64,000 nt of DNA from contig JASBTQ010000019.1 in assembly GCA_030148335.1 (NCBI GenBank), positions 124,001 to 188,000 on the forward strand. The letters run 5' to 3'. Below, in pieces: positions 8,717-17,587 of the stretch. The notes beneath the pieces were generated by a model. That model worked only from the letters and a program-made list of their open reading frames with translations. It was not told the origin of the DNA and made no database searches. This stretch comes from Allomuricauda sp. (lineage in GTDB: Bacteria > Bacteroidota > Bacteroidia > Flavobacteriales > Flavobacteriaceae). A program made the translations under genes and the position numbers. Numbering within the stretch: the first letter of the stretch is position 1; the number at the start of each line of letters is the position of its first letter.

Positions 8717-9562
8717 TTACCTTTGAATTTCAATACTGATGGGCGGACCAGCGGTATCGCTTGGGTAGTACTCAGCCCCCCAATTTACCCACATACCGAA
8801 ATCAATGGTATCTCCAACTGTTCCAAAAAAGCTTTTGGGAAACCTCATTTCTATGGCATTGGTTTCACCATCAACCACAACCGCACCGGAAGATTCAAAC
8901 CCATGGCCATCCAGTCCTATCCAATCCCATGCCCAGCCGTTGCCTGTTCCAGGGTGTGAATAGAAACTTCCCCAAGAACCTAAAATTGGAGGTCCCTCGA
9001 ACAGATATTCCGCACCAATGCCCCAGTTTTCAGTATATCCCGTGGTGTTGTCTTCATCAGCATTGAAGAGCATGTCCACAACGTCCAATGTCATGTCCGG
9101 ACCTCCTTCAAAATAGATATCGATGTTAGGCCCCTTGGTGTAGTACTTCATTTTTTTGACCGAACCTGTAAATTCATAATAGACAGGTACCTCTTCCCAA
9201 TCCTCAAATTCCCCATCTATGTCAATATTGGCAACAATGATGACCGGGGCACTGATCTGTTTTGACACATGTGCCTCTTCACCGGCTTCATTCATTGCCG
9301 TCAAAGTAACGGTCAGGTCCCCGCCCATGATGGAATAGGTATAAACTGGATTTTCATCATAGGAATAAAAATAAAGATCGCCAAAATCCCATCGATAGGA
9401 CGTGGCCCCTTCGGACAGATTTGTAAATGTGAATGTGCTGCCATCACTTGTAAATGAAAAGTCGGCCGTAATGCTGCTCTCCGGACTGGAAGAGTCATCC
9501 GAATCACAACCAGCAAGGAGTGAAACGGCCAAAAGACAATATAAAAGCTTGAATTTTTTCAT
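8717..9562 (-). CDS. PKD-domain/CBM9-like glycan-binding lipoprotein
   Basis: 281 residues. The signal LLAVSLLAGCDSDDSSS gives a lipidated Cys at about residue 19, followed by a Ser/Asp linker typical of surface lipoproteins. Residues about 32-105 form a PKD domain (YRWDFGD motif). Residues about 112-281 resemble family-9 carbohydrate-binding modules (IDIDGEFEDWEEVPVYYEF start, Trp-rich end). The usual place of a SusE/F-like protein in a PUL, and the absence of catalytic motifs, suggest glycan capture at the cell surface. It is 29 bases downstream of the DUF4874/DUF4832 lipoprotein, in the same direction. Confidence 0.75.
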   Translation of the reverse strand: MKKFKLLYCLLAVSLLAGCDSDDSSSPESSITADFSFTSDGSTFTFTNLSEGATSYRWDFGDLYFYSYDENPVYTYSIMGGDLTVTLTAMNEAGEEAHVSKQISAPVIIVANIDIDGEFEDWEEVPVYYEFTGSVKKMKYYTKGPNIDIYFEGGPDMTLDVVDMLFNADEDNTTGYTENWGIGAEYLFEGPPILGSWGSFYSHPGTGNGWAWDWIGLDGHGFESSGAVVVDGETNAIEMRFPKSFFGTVGDTIDFGMWVNWGAEYYPSDTAGPPISIEIQR

Positions 9563-9591
9563 GACTTATGTATTTAGCGGTTATAGTTTTT

Positions 9592-10968
9592 TTAATTGAT
9601 CGTCAGTGTGTGCAATAAATCGTTCATGCCGGTACTGGCCTCCCAGGTGCCGGAGTTTGCCAATTGGATGGCATATTCGGGCCTATCTTTCAATGAAGCG
9701 GAAGCATCCTCTATTTTTATATAGAGCTTGTAGTCACCCACAGGGATGTCCGCAAGGCCGATGCTCTCCTTCAGGTCGAAATCTGAATCCGGCACCACCT
9801 TTCTCACATCAAGGCTCAACGCCTTTCTGTACACCGTTCCATCGGCAACGGATTTGAACACCAAAAAAGCATTCTTCTTGTTGTAAACAGGGGCAAAGCC
9901 TGCATTTTCAAGGACCAGTTCCAACTCAAAATTGCCATTGGCGGCCGCTTCCTTTTTTAGACGGCCTGTTTTTAATAAAAGGCGATATCCCAATTCCTTT
10001 TGAAAATCCTCAAAGCAATCATTGTTTCTCCATTCCTGAAGGACAGGGCCATAGTAATCCAGGTTCAGATAGGTCCATTTCAGTAAGGACATTTCCGTAT
10101 CGGCCGTATTGCAACTGGCAATCGGAACATTGGTAGGGGGGCAGGTCTCACCCCCGGTGGGTACAAAAAGTGCTTCATCGCTGATGTATTGTTTTTCGAC
10201 AGCAACATTTTGATAGGTTCCATAGTCATCTGAACTGGCCAAAAAGCAGTCGTTATGGAACCCTACACGGGCAACATCGCTGTCCCCATAGCCCACGGAT
10301 GCATCCATAGCCGTGGAGTACTCGAATATTTCTTGCTTGTACAAAGGGGTCCTGACCTGGACCTTGATTTCTTTGGGCAAGACCTCCAATAATTTATTGA
10401 GGATCGCTCTTTTGTTTTCAACAGTGGTCAAATTATTGGTGGTGTAGTACCATTCTCCCCAAGATCCTATGAAACCTGCTTGAACAAATGCAATTACATC
10501 TGCATTTTCGGTCAGTACAGGTTGCAGTTGGTCCAAGTGCGCAAGGACCCTGCTCAATGGGGCATCGGTCTCATTCTGATCGCTGTTATAGGCAAAGCGG
10601 AGAATACATTTGACGCCGGTTGTTCTCAATCGTTCAAAATCGGTGGTGATCAAGTCCAGTTCTGCTGCACTGAGGTCCGCGTCTTTGAACGCATCCAAAT
10701 AATAGATCCGATTGATAATGGTGACTTTCTCGTTTTTAAGGGCATTGAGCATTGCCAGACTGAGCGGTGCCCCTTCGGATTCCACGGCCCAGTGGTGCAT
10801 GAACCCTCTTTCCGGGTTTGATATGACATCATTTGATGCAGTATAGGTTATGGCGTTTATGGTGTCGTCCACCGGATCTGGTTCGATGGGCGTTTCGCCC
10901 GTACCAGTACCATCACTGCCACAACTGATGATGCACAAAATGAATAGGGTTATAAATTTATATTTCAT
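9592..10968 (-). CDS. DUF4874/DUF4832 lipoprotein, candidate glycoside hydrolase
   Basis: 458 residues with a lipoprotein signal ending IISCGSDG. The N-terminal part carries NPERGFMHHW near residue 52, the opening signature of DUF4874. The barrel continues with IIRFAY-like strands and FVQAGFIGSWGEWYY near residue 163, equivalent to the WGE motif of the protein at 6150-7424. A DUF4832 region and C-terminal beta-sandwich (about 340-440) complete the family's usual length. These domains are common in bacterial PULs and look like GH-type TIM barrels; I know of no assigned activity. Two such proteins in one PUL beside GH109 suggest a role on the same polysaccharide. Confidence 0.8.
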   Translation of the reverse strand: MKYKFITLFILCIISCGSDGTGTGETPIEPDPVDDTINAITYTASNDVISNPERGFMHHWAVESEGAPLSLAMLNALKNEKVTIINRIYYLDAFKDADLSAAELDLITTDFERLRTTGVKCILRFAYNSDQNETDAPLSRVLAHLDQLQPVLTENADVIAFVQAGFIGSWGEWYYTTNNLTTVENKRAILNKLLEVLPKEIKVQVRTPLYKQEIFEYSTAMDASVGYGDSDVARVGFHNDCFLASSDDYGTYQNVAVEKQYISDEALFVPTGGETCPPTNVPIASCNTADTEMSLLKWTYLNLDYYGPVLQEWRNNDCFEDFQKELGYRLLLKTGRLKKEAAANGNFELELVLENAGFAPVYNKKNAFLVFKSVADGTVYRKALSLDVRKVVPDSDFDLKESIGLADIPVGDYKLYIKIEDASASLKDRPEYAIQLANSGTWEASTGMNDLLHTLTIN

Positions 10969-11096
10969 CTGTTCATTTTTATTTGTTTTTTAAAGGTCAC
11001 ATGCAATGCCCTCAGAACATATCGTCCCAATAAAAATCGGGAGGTTTGATAAATCCGTTCATGGGCATTTCATAGTTTGTCGTAGTTAAAAGTCGA

Positions 11097-12455
11097 TTAA
11101 TATTCGTCTTTGATCCAGTCATAGGGTTTTCTGTTGATCCAACCCCCTCTGGTAAAATCAGGAAAATCCTGTGGTTCCCCATTGTTTTCAATGGAAACTT
11201 CGGATAATGGTGTGATTGCGCTCCAAGCTGCAGCATCATAGGCATCCAATGGTGGGGCCACACCCAATTTAGCGGATTCGACAAAAGCGTGGATCACAAA
11301 GAAATCCATTCCTCCATGTCCGGCACCTGTGGCATGTTCCCCATATTTTTTCCATAAGGGATGGTCATATTTTTCCAGCCATTTGTCGGCATCGTCCCAT
11401 TGATGGGGTTCGGTGATCCCTGCAATGTGGATCCTGTTCCCATCCACTTCCCACAATCCGTTCGCACCTTGAACCCTAAAACCGAGGGAATAGGGTCTTG
11501 GCAAATTGGTGTCGTGGGTGACGATTATGGTTTCCCCGTTTGCTGTTTCTATGGTGGACGTCACAATATCCCCCAATTTGAACTTCACCTTGGCATTGGG
11601 GTGGTTTTCCCCACCATGTTGGACAATGTAGTTGTGCAGGCCGACACTTTTCGTGGCATGCGATGTCAAGGACAGAAACCTGTTTCCCCGATTGATGTCG
11701 CACATGACAGCTATGGGTCCCACACCATGGGTAGGGTATAGGTCCGCATTTCTCAGGACCGAGTGCTGTGTTCTCCATTTGGCCTCGGAGATTGCCTTTT
11801 CGCCAAATTCCACGCCTCCTCCATACGGTTGCTTTCCATTGTTGAACTTGACTTCACGCAGATCGTGTTGGTAACCACATCTGAAATGGATCAGTTCCCC
11901 AAATACGTTTTGCCTCACCATGTTCAAAACCGCCATGATATCCCTGCGGTAGTTCACATTTTCCAAGATCATGAGGTGGGTGCCGGTTTCTTCGTGCGCA
12001 TTCACCAAATCCCAACATTCTTCAAGGGTATTGGCAGCGGACACTTCCAAACCAGTATATTTCCTGGCCCGCAGGGCGTCCTTGGCCATACGTGTGTGCC
12101 ACAACCAAGGAGTGGATATAACAACGGCATCAACATTGTCCAAGGCCAAAAGGTTTTTGTAGTCATAACTGTCCTTGCCAAAAACCAAAGGTTTTTTGTT
12201 GCCTTTGCCCGTTATCTTTTCCGTGGCAAGTTTTGTTCTGCTTGGGTCTATATCGCAAATAGCGGTAATATTTACGTCGTCCCTCAACAAGAGATTCTCC
12301 AAGTGATTGGTTCCCCTGAGGCCAACGCCGATCATACCGATATTGAGCTTGTCCGTCCGACCATTGGTTGCAAAACCAAAACTTGGCATTAATGATATTC
12401 CCGCTCCCAACATTGCGGATTTTTTTATAAAATCTCTTCTCGTGTCCATTGCCAT
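11097..12455 (-). CDS. GH109 alpha-N-acetylgalactosaminidase (Gfo/Idh/MocA fold, NAD-dependent)
   Basis: 452 residues with a Tat-type leader (TRRDFIKKSAMLGAGIS). A Rossmann domain with GMIGVGLRG (40-48) binds NAD. The protein closely parallels, as I remember it, the characterised Elizabethkingia meningoseptica GH109 enzyme. LEECWDLV, ILENVNYRRD, GYQHDLR, EAKWRTQH and LYPTHGVGP all align, so residues reported as active-site there correspond to Tyr195, Arg228, Tyr240 and His243, plus a Tyr in RPYSLGF. GH109 removes terminal alpha-GalNAc by an NAD-assisted oxidation/elimination mechanism. A periplasmic location follows from the Tat leader. It sits between SusD and the DUF4874/DUF4832 lipoprotein and is the strongest indicator of the PUL's substrate. 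A generic Gfo/Idh oxidoreductase is the alternative, less likely given the motif match. Confidence 0.87.
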   Translation of the reverse strand: MAMDTRRDFIKKSAMLGAGISLMPSFGFATNGRTDKLNIGMIGVGLRGTNHLENLLLRDDVNITAICDIDPSRTKLATEKITGKGNKKPLVFGKDSYDYKNLLALDNVDAVVISTPWLWHTRMAKDALRARKYTGLEVSAANTLEECWDLVNAHEETGTHLMILENVNYRRDIMAVLNMVRQNVFGELIHFRCGYQHDLREVKFNNGKQPYGGGVEFGEKAISEAKWRTQHSVLRNADLYPTHGVGPIAVMCDINRGNRFLSLTSHATKSVGLHNYIVQHGGENHPNAKVKFKLGDIVTSTIETANGETIIVTHDTNLPRPYSLGFRVQGANGLWEVDGNRIHIAGITEPHQWDDADKWLEKYDHPLWKKYGEHATGAGHGGMDFFVIHAFVESAKLGVAPPLDAYDAAAWSAITPLSEVSIENNGEPQDFPDFTRGGWINRKPYDWIKDEY

Positions 12456-12556
12456 TGCCTATTTTTTTATTTAGGATTTGTAAAAAGGGCTGACTTAACA
12501 TTGATTGTTCCAAGGCGAAAACTTTCTAAATCAACCCTTTTTTCAACTAACTCAAA

Positions 12557-14035
12557 TTAATTATATCCAGGATTTTGTATGAATGCTCCTTTGCCCTCGC
12601 TTATCCTTGCCAATGAAAATGGGTAAAGTTCCTTATATGGGGCCGCTTGGCTGGCACTTCCGTTTAGCTCTATCGAATGTTCCACAAATTTGCCATGTCG
12701 TATCAAATCCGATCTGTACTGCCCATTTTCACACCAATATTCATGAGATCTTTCCACAAGGATCATTTCGTTGAAGGAATCTATATCGGCATAGTCCGCC
12801 AATGCTATATCATCCAATCCCGCCCTATTTCTAATTTCATTCACCAAGTCTATGGCCTCCTGATTGGGAGCACCATTTTTATTGGCTATGGCTTCGGCCT
12901 TTGATAAAATAACATCAGCATATCTGTATAAAATGATATCCACCGTGGTAAGGGCAGTGGTCCTATCTGCATCTTCGGCTATTTTTAAAGGCAAGGGCCC
13001 CATCTGCATCACGTTACCAGGATTATTTCTGTTGTAGGTAACCCCATCTGTCCCAGTATATTCAGCTATTAAATTGGTTTTTCTGACATCATTGGGTTCA
13101 AAGGAATCGTAAAACATCCATGAACTTTGTATGGTCGCCCATCCACCTCTTACCGGATAATTGGAAGGCAACACCATCATTTGCCACTGGTTCTCACTGG
13201 TACCTGCATAGTCTGCTGGAACTGCGAACATCACTTCTTTGTTATCGGCCTGTGATTCTGTGCTGAACATATCCACATAATCGTCGGTCAATTCGTAATA
13301 GTTCATGGCCATGATGGCATTTGCCTGTGCTTCCACATCCGCCCATCTTTTTTCATGCAGGTATAGCCTGATCAACAACATTCTAGCAAAGCCTTTGCTG
13401 AATCTTCCATAGGCTGCATCTTCGGGGGATGGTAAATCTTCGACAGCGTCCAAGAGGTCTTGCTCAATGAAACTTACCATTTCACTATGGCTAAGCCTTG
13501 CCAACGGTGTCTCGATCAATGGGTTTTGCAAGACCTCCAATGGCGCCACCACAATGGGACCGTACATATCGAAAAGCTCGTAGCTCAAAAAAGCCCTGGC
13601 ACATTTCAGTTCGGCAATTCCTCTTTTTTTGATATTCTCGTTGACGGTGGAATTTTCCAATCGGTCTATGCTCAATGTGTTGGAACTGATCCTATTATAG
13701 AAATCGTCATAGAACCTGGTAACGCCTTCACTTGTGGGTACATAGCTGTGCAATGTGGCCAATTGCTGTACACCAAAATTTCCTTGGAGTATTTCGGTGG
13801 AGGCATCGTTGACAAACATGATCCCTCGTTCTGAGGTGGTGTGTATGCCATTCCACCAAGAGCCTCTCAGGGGATAATAGGCCGCTACGACCAAGGCTTC
13901 CACATCAGCTTCCGAAGCTGGGAAAATGGCCGGGTTGATCTCATCATAATTGATTGATTCAAGTTCTGGGTCACACCCAAATGTCAAGGCTACCAGAAGC
14001 CCCATCAGTATTAGTTTAAACTTTTTCATAATCAT
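12557..14035 (-). CDS. SusD/RagB-family outer-membrane glycan-binding lipoprotein
   Basis: 492 residues (or 490 from the ATG at 14029). A lipoprotein signal MKKFKLILMGLLVALTFGC is followed by a short spacer and alpha-helical TPR-like SusD features (ARAFLSYELFDMYGPIVV near 145; RYADVILSKAEAIA near 375; LVERSHEYWCENGQYRSDL near 430). SusD lids the SusC channel on the cell surface and binds oligosaccharides. It lies 4 bases after the SusC gene at 14040-17345 and is its partner. Length and C-terminal motifs are complete. Confidence 0.95.
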   Translation of the reverse strand: MIMKKFKLILMGLLVALTFGCDPELESINYDEINPAIFPASEADVEALVVAAYYPLRGSWWNGIHTTSERGIMFVNDASTEILQGNFGVQQLATLHSYVPTSEGVTRFYDDFYNRISSNTLSIDRLENSTVNENIKKRGIAELKCARAFLSYELFDMYGPIVVAPLEVLQNPLIETPLARLSHSEMVSFIEQDLLDAVEDLPSPEDAAYGRFSKGFARMLLIRLYLHEKRWADVEAQANAIMAMNYYELTDDYVDMFSTESQADNKEVMFAVPADYAGTSENQWQMMVLPSNYPVRGGWATIQSSWMFYDSFEPNDVRKTNLIAEYTGTDGVTYNRNNPGNVMQMGPLPLKIAEDADRTTALTTVDIILYRYADVILSKAEAIANKNGAPNQEAIDLVNEIRNRAGLDDIALADYADIDSFNEMILVERSHEYWCENGQYRSDLIRHGKFVEHSIELNGSASQAAPYKELYPFSLARISEGKGAFIQNPGYN

Positions 14036-14039
14036 TTTT

Positions 14040-17000
14040 TTAAAATTTTAAATCCAATCCTAGTGTATAGGTCTTCACATTTGGGTAAGCGGCCACTAGG
14101 TTTGTGGGGTCCTGATCGGAACCTGATAATCGACTGTCATACCCATTTGTTTCAGGGTCAACACCATCAAAAGGTGTAATTAGGAATAAATTTTGGGCAT
14201 CAAACCTGATGGACGCACTGTTGAATAGTTTCCCGGTCCATTTGGACGGTAACGTATAGGACAGTGACAAGTTCTGTAGTCGTATGAACCATGCGTCTTG
14301 CAAGAAGAAATCCCCTGCGCTGTATTGTGTATAGCCGTAGTGAGATGCCGGCCTGTCATTGGTTGGATTGTCCGGGGTCCATCTATTGTAGATGTTCCGT
14401 AATGCATTGCGCCCGTTTTGCCAAACACCATCGGCAGAAACACCTAGTGCAAGATCGGTGGCATCTATAATCTGCCTTCCAAACATTCCGTTGAAATGGA
14501 AGTTGAGCTCAAAGTTTTTGTACTGTATGCTATTACTGAAACCTGCTATAAAATCTGGATCTGTAGAGCCCGTCATTACAATGTCCGCTTCGTCTATTAT
14601 ACCGTCTGGAGCTCCAGTTGGCACAAATCGCCCGTTTTCATCAACTATGGGGTTGCCTGCGCCGTCGCGGGAAAAACCATTTAGATCTTTAATTTTTATT
14701 TGTCCTGGGAATAGCTCCGGTTGTGCAGGGACTTCCTCACCAATTTGCATGATGCCATCGGACAGGTACGTGTAACGGGCACGGATGGGATCATCGACAC
14801 TTTGGTAGATACTTGGTTTCCAATCTTCCGCTCTTTCCTTCCATCTGTCCTCGAATTTTGAGAAGACCACTGTACTCCTCCATTTAAAATCTTTGGCATC
14901 CACATTTACGGTATTCAGGGTTACTTCGACCCCTCTACTTTGTGTGGATCCCACGTTTGCCCAAACCTGATTTATTTCATTATAGGAATTGATGGGTTTT
15001 ATTTGCAATAGATCTGAAATCTCTTTGTCATAAACTTCCACAGATCCAGATATCCTTCCCTTCAATACTTCAAAGTCGAGCCCAAGGTTTATTTCCTTTG
15101 TGGTCTCCCACTTCAGGTTTGGATTTTCCAATCTTGAAGGGAACACCCCTACCAAAATTGTCTCGTCGGGGTTGAGGTAAGCAGGCTGTGCATAATATGC
15201 TGCAAAGGCATTGGAACCGATGTCCGCATTTCCCGTTTCTCCGTAACCAATCCTCAATTTCAATTGCGAGATGGCATCATTGAGATTTTCCATGAAAGGC
15301 TCGCCAGCAATGTCCCAGCCGAGTGCAATGGACGGAAAAAGGGCAAACCTATTGTTTTTGGAGAAAACGCTGGAACCATCCCTACGTATGGTGGATGATA
15401 GAATATACCGATCTTTGTAGGTATAATTTACCCTACCAAAATAGGACACTAGGTTGTTTTCATATTTTGTTGAGGCCAACACTTTGGTTCCGGCCCCGGC
15501 ATTGATATTGTTCCATAAAAAAGCATCTGTCAAGAAATCGCTGTTTCCGGAGGAAGCACTTTCCGATTTGTATTTTTGCCTTGAATAGCCTACCAAGAAG
15601 TTGAAGTTATGCTCATCGTTTATGAGTGTGGTGTAGTTCAACGTAAAATCAAAAAGCGCATCGTTCTTTTTCTCATTGGCAATGGTGGCCTTGCCATTTT
15701 CAAGTTCCCCATACAAGGTTGTTCTGGGCAAATAGGTGTTTCTACTGGTATAGCCTTGGTCAAAACCGGCTTGGAACCTCGCCACCATCCCTTTTAACGG
15801 TTTTATTTCGGTGAAAAAGTTGGTAAGGGTCCTGTCTATTACCCCCTGATCGGTGATGGTAAGGAGTGAATAGGGGTTAGGTTCTTGGGAATTGTCCGGG
15901 TTTATGGGGTAATAGCCATTTTCATCAATGGGCTGTATATGTGGACCATACTGTAATGCCGATCTCAAAAGACCGGAATTTTCATAACGGTCACCTCCCA
16001 ATTGACTATTGTCATTGTTGATCCTACTCATGGTAAGGTTCATCCCGACCGATATGTAGTCATTCAATTTTTGATCGAGGTTGAACCTAAGCGCAGCTCT
16101 TTCAAATGCTGAGTTCTTCAGTATCCCTTTTTGGTCATATAGGTTTCCTGATAGATAGTACCTAGTGCTTTCGGTCCCACCTCTTATGGAAAGGTTATGT
16201 TGTTGTGTGCTTCCATCCCTCGTCACCAGACCCAACCAATCCGTGCTTTGCCCTGCATTGTTGATTTGGTCGTCCGAATAGAAGCGGGTGAAGGCGACAC
16301 CATTGACGGGGTTCGCGATGGCTTCTTCCAATGTCCTGCTACTGGTGTTTCCACTGCTGTATGGCTCCACTCTATTCTGGAACAACCAGTTTTCATAAGC
16401 GGCATCATTTCTGAGCTTCATCCATTCCTGCAAGCTCAACACATCAAAATCATCATTATAGGCTTGGTAGGAAAAGGACGAAGAGTAGCTTACCTCAACT
16501 TTTCCGGAAACCCCTTTTTTGGTGGTGATCAAAATAACACCATTTGCTGCCCTTGCCCCATAAATTGATGTAGCACTTGCATCTTTAAGAACAGAAATGG
16601 ACTCGATATCATTGGGGTTGAACGAGTTAAGAATGCTTTGTGTTCCTCCGCTGTACCTATTTCCTGTCCCTGGTTGTTGAAAATCGGTTATGGGAAATCC
16701 ATCTACAACGATAAGAGGTTGGTTGCTGGCATTGATGGATCCTGCACCCCTGATCTGAAAATCCAAACCACCGCCTGGCTGGGCGCTGTTCTGTGTAATT
16801 TGCAGACCGGACACCTTACCCCTGAGCACATCACCTATGGACGGGGATGATGACAATACCAATTCCTCCGTCTCCACGGTGGAGATGGCCCCTGCTATAT
16901 CTTTTTTCCGTTGTGTACCGTATCCGACCACAACGACCTCATCCAAAATGGTGTTATCGGGTGCCAAGGAAATGTTGACCTGTGACTGTTGGTTGATCCG

Positions 17001-17345
17001 CACTTCTTGGGTTAGGTAACCCACATAGGAAAAAACGATAGTGGAGCTCCCACTTGGTATGGTTAAGCTGTAATTTCCATCAAAATCCGTTGTGGTCCCT
17101 GTAGATGTCCCTTTTACAAACACTGTTGCGCCGGGGAGCGGGACCCCTGATTCATCAGTTACGGTACCTGTAATTGTCCTATCTTGAAGTTTTTGGACCT
17201 CAATATCCGGGTTCGCGTTTGGTGAATGGGTTCCTGCATTCGTTTTGAATAAAAAGACTAACGCTATCAATACGGTTAGTTTCAGTTTCAAATCGAAATA
17301 AAACCCAACGCTCTTCCCACCGAGTAGTTTCATATTTTTTTTCAT
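14040..17345 (-). CDS. SusC/RagA-family TonB-dependent outer-membrane transporter (first pair)
   Basis: 1101 residues: N-terminal signal region, then a carboxypeptidase-D-like beta-sandwich (TITGTVTDESGVPLPGATV, about 57-75). A TonB-box-like DEVVVVGYGTQRKKDIAGA follows at about 135-153. The plug contains LIVVDGFP and SIYGARAANGVILITTKKG, then a 22-strand barrel ends in an aromatic-rich C-terminus (TLGLDLKF). Imports large oligosaccharides using the TonB proton-motive link. Full length. The leader upstream (17346-17587) carries a stem-loop and a degenerate copy of the LacI-type site. Start is the ATG at 17345 or 17333. Confidence 0.96.
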   Translation of the reverse strand: MKKNMKLLGGKSVGFYFDLKLKLTVLIALVFLFKTNAGTHSPNANPDIEVQKLQDRTITGTVTDESGVPLPGATVFVKGTSTGTTTDFDGNYSLTIPSGSSTIVFSYVGYLTQEVRINQQSQVNISLAPDNTILDEVVVVGYGTQRKKDIAGAISTVETEELVLSSSPSIGDVLRGKVSGLQITQNSAQPGGGLDFQIRGAGSINASNQPLIVVDGFPITDFQQPGTGNRYSGGTQSILNSFNPNDIESISVLKDASATSIYGARAANGVILITTKKGVSGKVEVSYSSSFSYQAYNDDFDVLSLQEWMKLRNDAAYENWLFQNRVEPYSSGNTSSRTLEEAIANPVNGVAFTRFYSDDQINNAGQSTDWLGLVTRDGSTQQHNLSIRGGTESTRYYLSGNLYDQKGILKNSAFERAALRFNLDQKLNDYISVGMNLTMSRINNDNSQLGGDRYENSGLLRSALQYGPHIQPIDENGYYPINPDNSQEPNPYSLLTITDQGVIDRTLTNFFTEIKPLKGMVARFQAGFDQGYTSRNTYLPRTTLYGELENGKATIANEKKNDALFDFTLNYTTLINDEHNFNFLVGYSRQKYKSESASSGNSDFLTDAFLWNNINAGAGTKVLASTKYENNLVSYFGRVNYTYKDRYILSSTIRRDGSSVFSKNNRFALFPSIALGWDIAGEPFMENLNDAISQLKLRIGYGETGNADIGSNAFAAYYAQPAYLNPDETILVGVFPSRLENPNLKWETTKEINLGLDFEVLKGRISGSVEVYDKEISDLLQIKPINSYNEINQVWANVGSTQSRGVEVTLNTVNVDAKDFKWRSTVVFSKFEDRWKERAEDWKPSIYQSVDDPIRARYTYLSDGIMQIGEEVPAQPELFPGQIKIKDLNGFSRDGAGNPIVDENGRFVPTGAPDGIIDEADIVMTGSTDPDFIAGFSNSIQYKNFELNFHFNGMFGRQIIDATDLALGVSADGVWQNGRNALRNIYNRWTPDNPTNDRPASHYGYTQYSAGDFFLQDAWFIRLQNLSLSYTLPSKWTGKLFNSASIRFDAQNLFLITPFDGVDPETNGYDSRLSGSDQDPTNLVAAYPNVKTYTLGLDLKF

Positions 17346-17400
17346 ATTTTTCGTTGGTGATTTATTAGTATTTAGAGATTAAATTAGGTCACGTATTTTG

Positions 17401-17428
17401 ACCGGGAAGTGCTGGAACATTTTCCGGT
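17401..17428. promoter_or_regulatory. Stem-loop with embedded degenerate operator in the first susC leader
   Basis: ACCGG (17401-17405) and CCGGT (17424-17428) flank AGTGCTGGAACATT (17408-17421). The inner sequence matches the window's LacI-type operator at about 10 of 14 positions but lacks the central CG. On the plus strand the stem is followed by a T-run, so it could also terminate an antisense transcript. Either role is tentative. Confidence 0.3.
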
Positions 17429-17587
17429 TTTTTTACTGGGTTCGTCAAAGCTTGTTCATTCATAATCCATAGTTTAGTTTGTAGTTATTTGTTATTTGGT
17501 TTTCAAGTTCAATCCCCTTTTAACTTCAGTGACGTTAAAATTTAAGCTCCCTATAGTGAATCACCTGAATTGGTCCATGTTGACTTT

